The notes under the pieces: model-generated
Told to the model about the DNA's origin: nothing
Database searches by the model: none
Seen by the model: the letters and a program-made list of their open reading frames with translations, nothing else
Position numbers and translations under genes: made by a program
Source: Acinetobacter sp. ANC 3929
Lineage (GTDB): Bacteria; Pseudomonadota; Gammaproteobacteria; Pseudomonadales; Moraxellaceae
NCBI RefSeq assembly: GCF_000369405.1
Contig: NZ_KB850000.1
Coordinates: 930,001 to 994,000 of the forward strand
Reading direction: 5' to 3'
DNA length: 64,000 nucleotides
Part shown: piece by piece, positions 17,648 to 26,585 of the stretch
Layout of the letters: every line of letters starts with the position of its first letter
Position numbering within the stretch: position 1 is the first letter of the stretch

Positions 17648-19330
17648 TTACTTCATTTGAGCTTTAATTAAGTCACCAATAGTCTTAGGACCATTGCTGT
17701 CTGCTGGTTGAGTTGCAGCAGCTTGACGAACAGTGTTCACAGCTTCTTTCTCTTCAGCTTCGTCTTTCGCTTTGATAGACAAGTTGATAGAGCGAGATTT
17801 ACGATCAACATTGATGATCTTCGCTTCAACTTCTTGACCAACTTCTAAGAATTTAGTTGCATCTTCAACGCGATCACGGTTGATTTCAGAAGCTTTAAGA
17901 GTCGCTTCGATGTCATCAGCTAGTTTAACTGTAGCACCTTTAGCATCAACAGCAGTCACAGTACCTTTAACTAAAGCACCACGTTCATTCGCAGCTAAGA
18001 AGTCATTGAATGGATCGCTGTTTAATTGCTTGATACCAAGGCTGATACGGTTACCTTCAGCGTCTACAGATAAGATAACTGCTTCAACTGTGTCACCTTT
18101 CTTGTAACGACGGATAGCTTCTTCGCCTTGTTCGTTCCAAGAAATGTCAGATAAATGTACTAGGCCGTCGATTCCACCAGATAAACCGATGAAGATACCG
18201 AAATCAGTAATTGATTTGATCGTACCAGAAACTTTTTCGCCTTTTTCATTTGCTTTAGCAAACTCTTCCCATGGGTTAGCACGAGTTTGTTTGATACCCA
18301 ATGAAATACGACGACGTTCTTCATCAACTTCAAGAACCATAACATCAACTTCATCACCAATCTGAACAACTTTAGATGGGTGGATGTTTTTGTTTGTGTG
18401 GTCCATTTCTGAAACGTGTACTAAGCCTTCAACGCCTTCAGCGATTTCAGCAAAACAACCGTAATCAGTTAAGTTAGTTACACGTGCTTTAACGATAGAA
18501 CCTTTAGGGTAACGGTTCATGATCGCTAACCATGGATCTTCGCCTAATTGCTTAAGACCTAAAGATACGCGGTTACGCTCGCGGTCAAACTTAAGTACTT
18601 TAACTGTAACTTCTTGACCAACTTCAACAACTTCTGAAGGGTGTTTGATACGCTTCCAAGCCATATCTGTGATATGTAGAAGACCATCAATACCGCCAAG
18701 ATCAACGAACGCGCCGTAATCAGTAAGGTTCTTGATCGTACCTGTAACTGTTTGACCTTCTTCAAGTTGAGCAAGCAATGCTTCACGGTCAGCTGAAGAT
18801 TCAGCTTCCATAACTGCACGACGAGATACAACAACGTTGTTACGTTTAGCATCAAGTTTGATTACTTTGAACTCTAACTCTTTACCTTCAAGGTGAGTTG
18901 TGTCACGGATAGGACGAGTGTCAACTAAAGAACCCGGTAAGAATGCACGTACAGGACCGATGTCAACAGTGAAACCGCCTTTAACCTTACCAGAGATAAC
19001 ACCAGTAACGATTTCGCCGTCTTCAAAGATTTTCTCAAGTTTAGTCCAAGTTTCAGCACGTTTCGCTTTTTCACGTGATAAAACTGTTTGACCCATACCG
19101 TTGTCAAGTGCTTCAACAACTACATCAACAGTATCGCCAACTTGAACTTCAAGTTCACGTTGTTCATTTAAAAATTCAGCACGGTCAACTACGCCTTCAG
19201 ATTTAAGGCCAGTGTCAACAGTAACCCAGTCAGAATCGATACTAACAACAGTACCTTGGATGACTGCACCCTTTTCAACGTTGAGGTTTAATTCACTTTC
19301 TTCAAAGAGGGCTGCAAAAGATTCGGTCAT
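17648..19330 (-). CDS. rpsA: 30S ribosomal protein S1
   Basis: A 560-residue S1 protein made of six consecutive S1 RNA-binding OB-fold repeats, starting near residues 20, 105, 190, 277, 364 and 450. Each carries versions of the GxxxxGxV...DYGxFV...GLVHxS motif. The last two are more divergent, as is usual. It helps 30S subunits bind mRNA with weak Shine-Dalgarno sequences. The length agrees with gammaproteobacterial S1 (about 557). It lies between cmk and ihfB, the conserved order. Autogenous control through its leader is known in E. coli, but I see no specific element here. Confidence 0.98.
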   Translation of the reverse strand: MTESFAALFEESELNLNVEKGAVIQGTVVSIDSDWVTVDTGLKSEGVVDRAEFLNEQRELEVQVGDTVDVVVEALDNGMGQTVLSREKAKRAETWTKLEKIFEDGEIVTGVISGKVKGGFTVDIGPVRAFLPGSLVDTRPIRDTTHLEGKELEFKVIKLDAKRNNVVVSRRAVMEAESSADREALLAQLEEGQTVTGTIKNLTDYGAFVDLGGIDGLLHITDMAWKRIKHPSEVVEVGQEVTVKVLKFDRERNRVSLGLKQLGEDPWLAIMNRYPKGSIVKARVTNLTDYGCFAEIAEGVEGLVHVSEMDHTNKNIHPSKVVQIGDEVDVMVLEVDEERRRISLGIKQTRANPWEEFAKANEKGEKVSGTIKSITDFGIFIGLSGGIDGLVHLSDISWNEQGEEAIRRYKKGDTVEAVILSVDAEGNRISLGIKQLNSDPFNDFLAANERGALVKGTVTAVDAKGATVKLADDIEATLKASEINRDRVEDATKFLEVGQEVEAKIINVDRKSRSINLSIKAKDEAEEKEAVNTVRQAAATQPADSNGPKTIGDLIKAQMK

Positions 19331-19445
19331 GATATACCTGATAAAGTCCGCGGTCTTGGATCAGACAAGGCCGGTTTAGTTAAGTTGTTACATTGTCCAA
19401 AAAATCTGATCAAGCAATGCTTCAACTGATAAAAAAATTGTGTAT

Positions 19446-20126
19446 CTATTTTATACGGCTATTGATATAGTCAACCATCAACTGAAATACCTCATTGATG
19501 CCTATTGTAGAACTATCAATGACATACGCATCATCAGCGGGCTTAAGTGGAGCAACTGTACGCTCCATATCTCTTTTATCTCTAGCCTGTATGTTAGATA
19601 AAATGTCGCTTATTTTAGCATCAAGACCCATGCCCTGCAACTGTTTTACGCGCCGCTCTGCACGAGACTCTGCCGATGCTGTTAAATAAATCTTGGCTTG
19701 AGCTTCTGGAAAAATCGATGTTGCCATGTCACGACCGTCTGCAACCAACCCTGGTTCTTGAATAAATGCACGCTGACGTGCAAATAGTGCTTTCCTTAAT
19801 TCAGGAACGGTTGCAACTTTAGATGCATACTCTCCGATTTGTTCAGTACGAATGGTTTGGGTGACATCGATACCTTCTAAGAGAATCTTTGTCGCAGCTT
19901 CTGAAGATTTAAACTCGATATCCAAATGTGTGGCATATTCAACACATTCATCTAAATGCGTATCAATCTGTTCCAATAAACCACGCTGGAACAATGACAA
20001 TCCAAGTAAACGATATAACGCACCAGAATCTAATAAATTAAAACCATAATGTGCGGCAATTTTTGCAGCCAATGTTCCTTTACCTGAACCACTTGGACCA
20101 TCAATCGTAATTATATGAACTGTCAT
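19446..20126 (-). CDS. cmk: Cytidylate kinase
   Basis: A 226-residue (d)CMP kinase that makes CDP and dCDP from ATP. The P-loop GPSGSGKGT follows the first strand ([13 protein letters not shown]), and the LID and NMP-binding regions include [15 protein letters not shown] and [13 protein letters not shown]. Two ATG codons two residues apart (20132 and 20126) are possible. The second is preferred because AGAG lies six bases before it. It is directly upstream of rpsA, the conserved neighbourhood. Confidence 0.96.
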   Translation of the reverse strand: MTVHIITIDGPSGSGKGTLAAKIAAHYGFNLLDSGALYRLLGLSLFQRGLLEQIDTHLDECVEYATHLDIEFKSSEAATKILLEGIDVTQTIRTEQIGEYASKVATVPELRKALFARQRAFIQEPGLVADGRDMATSIFPEAQAKIYLTASAESRAERRVKQLQGMGLDAKISDILSNIQARDKRDMERTVAPLKPADDAYVIDSSTIGINEVFQLMVDYINSRIK

Positions 20127-20135
20127 TCCCATCTC

Positions 20136-20576
20136 TTATGAAGCAACTGATTTGGCTAATTTTGAAAAACCTAGTGTAATCGCTGCTTTGAGTTGTGCAA
20201 GAACTAATTTGCTTACCAAGGGTGCTTTTGCCGTAAATTCAATCTTATAAGTGACTAAAGTAATAAAAGGAGTGATTTCTTTAAAATCAATTTGCCCCAA
20301 ATGATGTTTCACCAAAGGATTGTTGATTAATTTATATTCAATACGTTTATTTTCTTCCAATAAAGTAATTTCTTCTTGAAGCGGCTTGATTGGACCAAAG
20401 CCCATACGACGAACCGAGCCAATACCATCAGGGCGTTTTGGATCAGCAGAGTCTTTGACACGAACCACCTGTAAAGGTGCAAATGCCTTGTTATAAGTGG
20501 CATGTTTTGACAACAAGTCAAACACTTCAGAAATCGGTGCATTAAATTCTTTTTGTACGGTGATTGCATTACGCAT
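20136..20576 (-). CDS. SRPBCC/polyketide-cyclase-like lipid-binding protein
   Basis: A 146-residue START/SRPBCC-fold protein. It has the N-terminal VQKEFNAPISEVFDLLSK typical of the polyketide cyclase/dehydrase family and a long C-terminal helix (about 118-146) that would close the hydrophobic pocket. It probably binds a hydrophobic ligand in the cytoplasm; no enzyme residues are evident. It ends close to the cmk start, so the two may be co-transcribed. The function is unknown. Confidence 0.75.
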   Translation of the reverse strand: MRNAITVQKEFNAPISEVFDLLSKHATYNKAFAPLQVVRVKDSADPKRPDGIGSVRRMGFGPIKPLQEEITLLEENKRIEYKLINNPLVKHHLGQIDFKEITPFITLVTYKIEFTAKAPLVSKLVLAQLKAAITLGFSKLAKSVAS

Positions 20577-20642
20577 AAATTCGCCTTTTGATGTGACCCA
20601 AAATCATCGGAGGCTTAGTTTGCCACAACTTTTAAGACATTT

Positions 20643-21152
20643 TTAATCATTTAAGGACGTTTTTGACGAACGGATTTTCTTCTTTTCATTTCTTCTTTGC
20701 TTAAAAAAATCACTCAATTGCAATGAGCATTGTTCTTGCAAGCAACCTTGTTCGAAAACAAATTTATGATTGTAATAACCACTGTCGAGTAATTGTCTAG
20801 CACTCACCAATGAACCTGCTTTAGGTTCGGTCGTCGCAAAAACCACACGCTGAATTCGCGCATGAATTAATGCACCGACACACATGGTACAAGGTTCGAG
20901 TGTCACATAGAGCGTGGTATCTTCTGGTAACCGGTAGTTATTCAAAGACTGACATGCAGCACGTAAAGCTTGTATTTCTGCGTGCGCCGTTGGATCTGAC
21001 AGTTTAATAGGTGCATTATAGCCAGCACCGAGTACCTGGCCATTGCTGACCAAAATTGCCCCGACGGGTATTTCACCCTGCGCTGCGGCTAATGCAGCCT
21101 GCTCATAGGCAAACTGCATCCAATATTCATCATTACAATTTTCTGAACTCAT
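20643..21152 (-). CDS. tadA: tRNA-specific adenosine deaminase
   Basis: A 169-residue TadA, which deaminates A34 to inosine in tRNA-Arg(ACG). Zinc ligands are His57 (HAE, with Glu59 as proton shuttle), Cys88 and Cys91 (PCTMC). The end of the protein is basic (KQRRNEKKKIRSSK). It is closely followed upstream by the enoyl-CoA hydratase-family gene (5-bp gap), so the two are likely co-transcribed with ung. Confidence 0.96.
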   Translation of the reverse strand: MSSENCNDEYWMQFAYEQAALAAAQGEIPVGAILVSNGQVLGAGYNAPIKLSDPTAHAEIQALRAACQSLNNYRLPEDTTLYVTLEPCTMCVGALIHARIQRVVFATTEPKAGSLVSARQLLDSGYYNHKFVFEQGCLQEQCSLQLSDFFKQRRNEKKKIRSSKTSLND

Positions 21153-21157
21153 AACAA

Positions 21158-22279
21158 TCAGGCAATAACACCATATTGCTTTAATAACGCATTCCAGCTT
21201 TCAATATTGGTCACTGGTGCACAGTCACCCAAAATACCTTTTAAGCTCAATTGCTCGGTTGCTTTCCACTCTGGTGACAAATCTTTATCAACCAAACGGG
21301 CACGCACACCTTCGACAAAGTCTGGATGACGAATCTTCCAATCAGAAATTTGTGCTTCTAATGCAAACACTTCATCCCATGCATGGCCTTGTTTGCCCCA
21401 TTGCCATAACAGCCATGTGATCGCAGCTGTACTTGGAGAACCTTTCTGCAAGTTCTCGCTGGCTTGACGCAACCAATCACTACTTGCATCACTTAAACCA
21501 ATAATAGATTGATAATCATATTCAAAACTTTGTCCACGACAGACACTATGAATCACATCGATTGAGTTTTGTAATGGTCCAGAAGCAACTGGGCGATGCA
21601 AACTATTTAAAGTATCATCAATGGCTCTAAATGCACCTGCTGGATAATGATTCCAATCGACATTCAAGACTTTCTGAAGCACATTATCACGTTGAGCTTC
21701 ACAAATGTGTGTTGCCCAACCAATACTAAATGCACCAGCAGCAGTCATGATTGAACCTGTTAAGCCAGTAAACAGACCAATTTGACCACGATCAGCCAAG
21801 AAGCGACTCGCACCAACATCTGGGTATAAACCAATATTGATTTCAGGCATCGCCAAACGTGAATACGGCGTAACCAAACGGAATGGTGCAGCCATGAACA
21901 AGCCTAATCCCCCCCCCATCACATAACCTTCACCCCAGACGACAATCGGTTTGGCGTAATTATGCAACAATAAATCAAGCGCATATTCCTGCTGGAAGAA
22001 TAAATTCGCAGCATCAACTTCCTGATTAATCACCAGCTGGCGCAACTTGCGAACATCACCACCCGCACAAAATGCTTTTGGTGTTGTTGAATCAAACCAA
22101 ATCGCTTTAACAGTATCATCTACATGAAAATCTTCGAAAACTTGCAGTAGAGCACTTACGATTGGCTCATCTAAAGCATGCAAAGATTTAGGTCGATTAA
22201 GACGAATGATTCGCCAACCGTTTTTTGCATGTTCAATAACTAAATCTGGATGATAGCTATTTAAATCAGGAGAAGTCAT
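21158..22279 (-). CDS. Enoyl-CoA hydratase/isomerase family (HIBYL-CoA hydrolase-like)
   Basis: A 373-residue crotonase-fold protein most like 3-hydroxyisobutyryl-CoA hydrolases of valine breakdown. The long C-terminal extension after residue 250 and the segment LAMPEINIGLYPDVGAS, holding the catalytic Glu and Asp, fit that subgroup. The oxyanion loop VMGGGLGLF is encoded by an uninterrupted run of nine G (plus-strand C at 21909-21917), a potentially slippery tract. Its start overlaps the ung stop by one base, so ung, this gene and tadA probably form one transcript. Other short-chain enoyl-CoA hydratases cannot be excluded. Confidence 0.82.
   Translation of the reverse strand: MTSPDLNSYHPDLVIEHAKNGWRIIRLNRPKSLHALDEPIVSALLQVFEDFHVDDTVKAIWFDSTTPKAFCAGGDVRKLRQLVINQEVDAANLFFQQEYALDLLLHNYAKPIVVWGEGYVMGGGLGLFMAAPFRLVTPYSRLAMPEINIGLYPDVGASRFLADRGQIGLFTGLTGSIMTAAGAFSIGWATHICEAQRDNVLQKVLNVDWNHYPAGAFRAIDDTLNSLHRPVASGPLQNSIDVIHSVCRGQSFEYDYQSIIGLSDASSDWLRQASENLQKGSPSTAAITWLLWQWGKQGHAWDEVFALEAQISDWKIRHPDFVEGVRARLVDKDLSPEWKATEQLSLKGILGDCAPVTNIESWNALLKQYGVIA
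21909..21917 (-). repeat. G9 homopolymer inside the enoyl-CoA hydratase-family gene
   Basis: Nine C on the plus strand, nine G on the coding strand, encode Met-Gly-Gly-Gly of the oxyanion loop. The gene is in frame in this copy. Such tracts are prone to slippage, and gain or loss of one base would truncate the protein. Confidence 0.8.
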
Positions 22280-22992
22280 TATGCGTCCAATTGCCAGTCT
22301 ATAGGCTCAATGCCATGTTGTTTCAAATATTGATTGGTTTTAGAAAATACTTTACAGCCAAAGAAACCGCCACGGTTCGCAGCAAGTGGTGATGGATGTG
22401 CTGCTGTTAGAACAAGGTGTTTATTACGGTCAATACGTTGCCCTTTACGTTGGGCATAAGCACCCCATAAAATAAACACGATATGTTCACGCTGTTCATT
22501 TAATACATCAATCACAGCATCAGTGAAGTCTTCCCATCCCTGTTTCTGATGCGAAGTCGGTTGTCCTGCTTCTACCGTCAGTACACTGTTCAGCAACAGT
22601 ACACCTTGCTCAGCCCATTTGCTTAAGTCACCATGACGTGAAACAGGCACAGCTAAATCCGTATGTAACTCGTGGAAAATATTACGTAAAGATGGCGGTA
22701 ATGCAACCCCTCTTTGTACCGAAAAGCTTAAACCATTGGCCTGATTCGGCCCATGATATGGATCTTGCCCTAAAATCACGACTTTAACACGCGTTTGTGG
22801 CGTGGTATTCATCGCGTTAAAAATCTGTTTACTTGGTGGATAAATCGTTTTCTGTGCAAGTTTTTCTTGCTGTAAAAACTCACGCAAATTATCCATTTTT
22901 TGACTGAGCAAGAACTCTGACAATGAAATTTTCCAAGACTCGTCCAACTGAACTTTACTTAATTTGTCCTGTTGCTGTTCAGTAAATTGCAT
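22279..22992 (-). CDS. ung: Uracil-DNA glycosylase
   Basis: A 237-residue family 1 uracil-DNA glycosylase that removes uracil from DNA. The water-activating motif GQDPYHG places the catalytic Asp at 77. The Leu-intercalation loop HPSPLAANRG holds His199. It is complete compared with E. coli Ung (229 residues). Its stop overlaps the next gene's start by one base. Confidence 0.97.
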   Translation of the reverse strand: MQFTEQQQDKLSKVQLDESWKISLSEFLLSQKMDNLREFLQQEKLAQKTIYPPSKQIFNAMNTTPQTRVKVVILGQDPYHGPNQANGLSFSVQRGVALPPSLRNIFHELHTDLAVPVSRHGDLSKWAEQGVLLLNSVLTVEAGQPTSHQKQGWEDFTDAVIDVLNEQREHIVFILWGAYAQRKGQRIDRNKHLVLTAAHPSPLAANRGGFFGCKVFSKTNQYLKQHGIEPIDWQLDA

Positions 22993-23037
22993 CCATATTC
23001 CTTGAAAATAAGTTCACTCACCTGAGCGAAAAGGCAC

Positions 23038-23634
23038 TCAAATATTGACTTGTAATTCTACGTTTGGATTTTGGAACTTGATTCCTTTTTTCAGATTTTC
23101 ATACATCTGAACGTCACTCCATTCAGCCTGTACTTGTTCTGAAAATACGATTTGATCCAGATTCAATGCACCCATTTGCACATTATCAATATCTTCCTGA
23201 AAGCTTTGAGCGTAGCCCGTATCGGTTTCATGTACAATCACAGAATAAACCTCAACATCACCCTCACCATTTTGAGTCGTTGTTGAGTTTAATACCTGCT
23301 GAGCAAGATAAAAGAAAATACGCGAAAACTGTTCTGCCGAAGGCGAGACGGGTAAAGCGATCCAACGTGCACTAAATGTTTTACATGCATCGATATAAGC
23401 AGGATCATCTTTCTGCCAAAAACAAATTGCATGATCAAAACTATCATACAATTCTTTGATCACGCCTTTGAGTAAGCCGAAATCATAAACCATTTGTCCG
23501 TGATCGAGCTTTGACGCTTTTAATAATAATTCAACTTTATAACTATGCCCATGAATCGAACGCTTACAGCGGTCCGATGTACAATTACGCACAATATGAG
23601 CATTTTCAAACTTAAACAATTTTCGAATTAACAT
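23038..23634 (-). CDS. 6-carboxytetrahydropterin synthase family (QueD-like)
   Basis: A 198-residue PTPS/QueD-fold protein. Zinc ligands His13, His28 and His30 (HGHSY) and the candidate catalytic Cys23 in the NCTSDRCKRSIHGHS region are present. Asp-His (FDHAI) and a late Glu (VHETDTGYA) complete the pattern. At 198 residues it is much longer than E. coli QueD (about 120). The extra sequence is in the middle and C-terminus, so a function other than queuosine or 7-deazaguanine synthesis is possible. No other queuosine genes are adjacent. Confidence 0.82.
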   Translation of the reverse strand: MLIRKLFKFENAHIVRNCTSDRCKRSIHGHSYKVELLLKASKLDHGQMVYDFGLLKGVIKELYDSFDHAICFWQKDDPAYIDACKTFSARWIALPVSPSAEQFSRIFFYLAQQVLNSTTTQNGEGDVEVYSVIVHETDTGYAQSFQEDIDNVQMGALNLDQIVFSEQVQAEWSDVQMYENLKKGIKFQNPNVELQVNI

Positions 23635-23741
23635 GCACCAAGCTAATCTTTATCTGCAAACGGTTTTCATTATAAAGCAAAAAAACGTGCATTGGGATTG
23701 ATTTTAAATCTTGTCACCATTTGATAAACCAATATTAAAAG

Positions 23742-24716
23742 CTACTGAAATGGTGAAAGACTTCTTGAATATACAAAGACTTGCTTATCTTTTCGGACCA
23801 AAGAACTTGTAAATTGCCGTTTCCGTTCGCTTAAAACAACCTCAATTTGTGCAGTAAAATAATTGGACTTGCTATCCAAAAAAGCAGCGGCATCAATTTT
23901 ATTTTGTTCTTCTATCCCAGAAAAAGCATTTAATTTCCACAAATCATCAACATTATTGAAATAGGTCAAATTCGCTTGCTTGGTTTTAAGCTCTTGCTCC
24001 ACTGCTTTGATATCAACTTTTGGATCAATACTGGCAAGCAATAATGCTGGTGCGGTATTCATATTCACTTTCGTTTGTTCAGGCAATGCCGTGACATAGG
24101 GCTTAATTAAATCGAAATTTTTACCCTCAAATCCCCTCACCAGTTTTAACTCTTCAACACTGTGAAACTTGGTGTTTGGGGCCAAATATGCAGGATCTAA
24201 ACCTTGATAATAATTACTCTCAGCCCCCATTGCGCCCGTAGTTTCATCATCGACATCTTGCCAATCAATCACCGCTTGGCTCAATTCTGCTGGCAAGCCA
24301 ACACGTTGTAGCAACTTTTCAAACCAACGTCGAGCAGAATCATCCACTTGGCTGCCATCTGCTTTCACCAAATTATTCAGATTGAATTTGCCTGATTCGT
24401 CCATTAAACGCCCAGAAACAGAGCCATCCTCAACCGGAAATGGAGGCATAGGTTTGGCCCAATTCTCTTGCAGGTGATCAATACTGCTTCCATTATCGCT
24501 ATCTTGAATCAAGAGTTCAGAAAAGAAGGCTTCAGCACTTTTTGCATATAATAGAGATTGGTCTTGACGCATCAAATACCCTGTATTTTCTGAGGTATTG
24601 GTTTGTCGTTTAGCAATAGTCGCCGCAAGAATGGTTGCCAAAGCCACCATCACAAGAATGGTTAACAATGCAATGCCACGCTGAGCAATTCCATAACTTT
24701 GAGCTTTTCTAATCAC
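23742..24716 (-). CDS. gspK: Type II secretion minor pseudopilin GspK
   Basis: A 324-residue GspK, which caps the pseudopilus tip with GspI and GspJ. The prepilin peptidase site is near residue 14 (QRG/IALLTIL). The +5 position lacks the usual Glu, normal for GspK. The large extracytoplasmic domain contains the helix-hairpin region (KVNMNTAPALLLASI). The start is set at GTG 24716: AAGAGG lies eight bases before it and it begins 16 bp after the gspJ stop. An upstream ATG at 24806 would add a non-signal-like 30 residues overlapping gspJ. Last gene of the gspHIJK operon. Confidence 0.88.
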   Translation of the reverse strand: MIRKAQSYGIAQRGIALLTILVMVALATILAATIAKRQTNTSENTGYLMRQDQSLLYAKSAEAFFSELLIQDSDNGSSIDHLQENWAKPMPPFPVEDGSVSGRLMDESGKFNLNNLVKADGSQVDDSARRWFEKLLQRVGLPAELSQAVIDWQDVDDETTGAMGAESNYYQGLDPAYLAPNTKFHSVEELKLVRGFEGKNFDLIKPYVTALPEQTKVNMNTAPALLLASIDPKVDIKAVEQELKTKQANLTYFNNVDDLWKLNAFSGIEEQNKIDAAAFLDSKSNYFTAQIEVVLSERKRQFTSSLVRKDKQVFVYSRSLSPFQ

Positions 24717-24732
24717 GGGATATGCCTCTTGC

Positions 24733-25440
24733 TCATTGTGTTGGAAGCTGAGTAGGATTAGATGAATTTGACCCATCTTTATTATTCGGTGGATTTGTGC
24801 CCCCACCTATACCAGTTGAATTTCCTATCGTCTGTAAATACGCCTGCGTATTCAACAAGCTATAAATCCATTCATACTCTGTACCTGCAACAGTCAGCTG
24901 TATCTTAATGCCCAGCGGCAATTTTTTTAGCTCGGCAATATTGCTTGGATCACTATTTTCGGGCCACTGCGTCAATTCTTGCGGGTTTAAAACCAGCACT
25001 TTAAATTGATCTACATTTTCCAGTAAAGTACTTGAAACAGGCTGTACACGATTCGGAATATTTAAATTTGAATATTTCAATCGATATACTTTCTTCTGTG
25101 CAGAATCATAACGATATTCTATACGTTCATAGGGTGACAGCCCTTGCTTTAATGGATCTGAAACACCCGCCTTACTGAATATAAAACTTCCATTATTTAA
25201 AACCAAAGCTGCTTGCAACTGCCGCCCATCATTGGCGGTTAGTGGAATGATTTGCAGACTGTCTCTTAAAACCTGCTGATAGGCATCTTGCAATGCAAAT
25301 AGATGCAACTCATGCTCAGCATTACGATCTTTTACTTTTAATAAATAATCAAAAACCTTCCAGCCTAGCATAGAAAGTACCGCAAAAATTGCAATTGCAA
25401 CCAGTAACTCAACCAGAGTAAATGCGCGTGTATATTTCAT
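24733..25440 (-). CDS. gspJ: Type II secretion minor pseudopilin GspJ
   Basis: A 235-residue minor pseudopilin. The type III signal is short and basic (MKYTRA), cleaved before FTLVELLVAIAIF with Glu at mature position 5. The residue before cleavage is Ala rather than the usual Gly, tolerated by some prepilin peptidases. The Asn/Gly/Ser/Thr-rich tail (last 25 residues) is low complexity. It overlaps gspI by four bases (ATGA). Confidence 0.92.
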   Translation of the reverse strand: MKYTRAFTLVELLVAIAIFAVLSMLGWKVFDYLLKVKDRNAEHELHLFALQDAYQQVLRDSLQIIPLTANDGRQLQAALVLNNGSFIFSKAGVSDPLKQGLSPYERIEYRYDSAQKKVYRLKYSNLNIPNRVQPVSSTLLENVDQFKVLVLNPQELTQWPENSDPSNIAELKKLPLGIKIQLTVAGTEYEWIYSLLNTQAYLQTIGNSTGIGGGTNPPNNKDGSNSSNPTQLPTQ

Positions 25441-26036
25441 TGTGTTCTAGCCTTTGCTGGATAGTTAAAGAACACAAGATGAGTAATGCCTGCTTCAACT
25501 TTACCTTGTTCATTATTAAACAAACTGACTTGTAACTCGATGCGCTGTATCTTGGGGCTAATGGTAGATTGTGCTTTTTTGTCAATTTGCCAGGTTTCAC
25601 CTTGAGAAGTTACTTGCTTTGACTGCGTTCCTTCTAGCCATTCCTGATTAATTTCCATCATTGCGACTTCATTCATTCCCACAAATTGTGCCTTGGTCCG
25701 TAAAATCGCATTGGACGTTGACTGTGTGTACTGCATAGCGACTTTGGTGAGTGCAATCGCAGCAACAGCAAAGATTGCCAGTGCAACCATCACTTCAAGC
25801 AAGGTAAATCCTGAGCGAGGATTAGAGAAACAACGTTTCTCCCGAGCGCAAGACGCAGAACTATGCTCGAAGTGGGCACGATTAAATCGAGCAACGCTCG
25901 ATCGTGTCGCAAGGCGAGAAGCTATGCTTGAGGTGCGAGATTTCTGTTCCTCTACAAGAGAAAAAGCTATGCTTTGAGTGCAAAGATTAACTTTGTAAGA
26001 ACGCAAAGAAAGATCTTCTGAGTATTTAATTTTCAT
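25437..26036 (-). CDS. gspI: Minor pseudopilin GspI with repeat-extended leader
   Basis: A 199-residue GspI whose mature part is ordinary. Prepilin cleavage falls at Gly76/Phe77 (SGFTLLEVMVALAIF), Glu81 is the +5 residue, and about 123 residues follow, the normal GspI size. The leader is not ordinary: about 76 residues instead of the usual few. It is basic and Ser/Arg/Ala-rich, and is encoded by a degenerate tandem repeat at about 25821-26000. No ATG or plausible Shine-Dalgarno occurs between the repeats and the cleavage site, so translation must start at 26036, overlapping the gspH stop. The frame stays open through all the repeats, which suggests the extension is tolerated. Confidence 0.88.
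   Translation of the reverse strand: MKIKYSEDLSLRSYKVNLCTQSIAFSLVEEQKSRTSSIASRLATRSSVARFNRAHFEHSSASCAREKRCFSNPRSGFTLLEVMVALAIFAVAAIALTKVAMQYTQSTSNAILRTKAQFVGMNEVAMMEINQEWLEGTQSKQVTSQGETWQIDKKAQSTISPKIQRIELQVSLFNNEQGKVEAGITHLVFFNYPAKARTQ
25821..26000. repeat. Degenerate tandem repeat (3-4 units, 45-61 bp) with hairpins in gspI leader
   Basis: Units share the core CTATGCTnGAGGTG-like sequence (starts 25861, 25922, 25967), so spacing is 61 then 45 bases. Each is preceded by a small hairpin of different sequence: GAGAAAC-aac-GTTTCTC (25825-25841), ATCGAGC-aac-GCTCGAT (25886-25902), then CTCT/AGAG and CTTTG/CAAAG. The arm sequences change while pairing and the AAC loop of the first two are kept, as in selected palindromic repeats. 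The array lies in frame inside gspI, between the start codon and the prepilin cleavage site. Confidence 0.75.
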
Positions 26037-26574
26037 CTATTTTACCCAAGTGATCTAATGCAAACTCGTGGCCAATGGGTTGTTGCTCATAGTAGAACTG
26101 AATACGAACAGGTTTTACTTCGCCATTCCCAAACCAAATCAGCTGAGGAGCTCTGCCCCCTAGTAAGTCTTCATTTTTTGCTTTGTTATAATTTTCAGCG
26201 TCTAAGCTTTGAATACTAAAAGAGACTCGATCTGGTAATTGACGGGTTTTAAATTCTTTATAAAGTTGCCATGTACGGTCAGCCTGCTGAATTTGTTCAC
26301 GGCTTTGATCATGATATTCAAATAAATTATAACTAAATGGTGCAACATCAGTGGCATTTTGAGTATTTAAAGCAAAGACCTTGGCTTGATCAGTCGCTTC
26401 TTTATTAATTTTTTTGAGATCTAGAATAAACATCTCTCTGGCTTGCATCGCTCGACGTTGATCGACCCCACCAATATTTAAGACCACCAACGATGCCATG
26501 ATGGTCATAATGACAATCACCACCATGACTTCAATAAGCGTAAAACCTGTTTGTAATCTCTGTGGTGATTTCAT
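26026..26574 (-). CDS. gspH: Type II secretion minor pseudopilin GspH
   Basis: A 182-residue GspH-like pseudopilin. The leader MKSPQRLQTG is cleaved before FTLIEVMVVIVIMTIMASLVV, with Glu at mature position 5. The rest is the periplasmic beta domain. It is the first gene of gspH-gspI-gspJ-gspK; the core gsp genes (C-G, L-M) are not in the window, as usual for Acinetobacter, where the gsp loci are dispersed. The gene starts 12 bp after a TetR gene on the same strand. Confidence 0.88.
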   Translation of the reverse strand: MKSPQRLQTGFTLIEVMVVIVIMTIMASLVVLNIGGVDQRRAMQAREMFILDLKKINKEATDQAKVFALNTQNATDVAPFSYNLFEYHDQSREQIQQADRTWQLYKEFKTRQLPDRVSFSIQSLDAENYNKAKNEDLLGGRAPQLIWFGNGEVKPVRIQFYYEQQPIGHEFALDHLGKIDEN

Positions 26575-26585
26575 TCTATTTTCGA

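Noticed and set aside
17880-19091. Several antisense open frames across rpsA
   Set aside because: They are shadow frames caused by the repeated S1 domains and codon bias; none resembles a known protein.
25821-26000. Possible CRISPR array
   Set aside because: The units are degenerate, 45-61 bp apart, have hairpins in the variable part, lie in a coding frame, and no cas gene is present.
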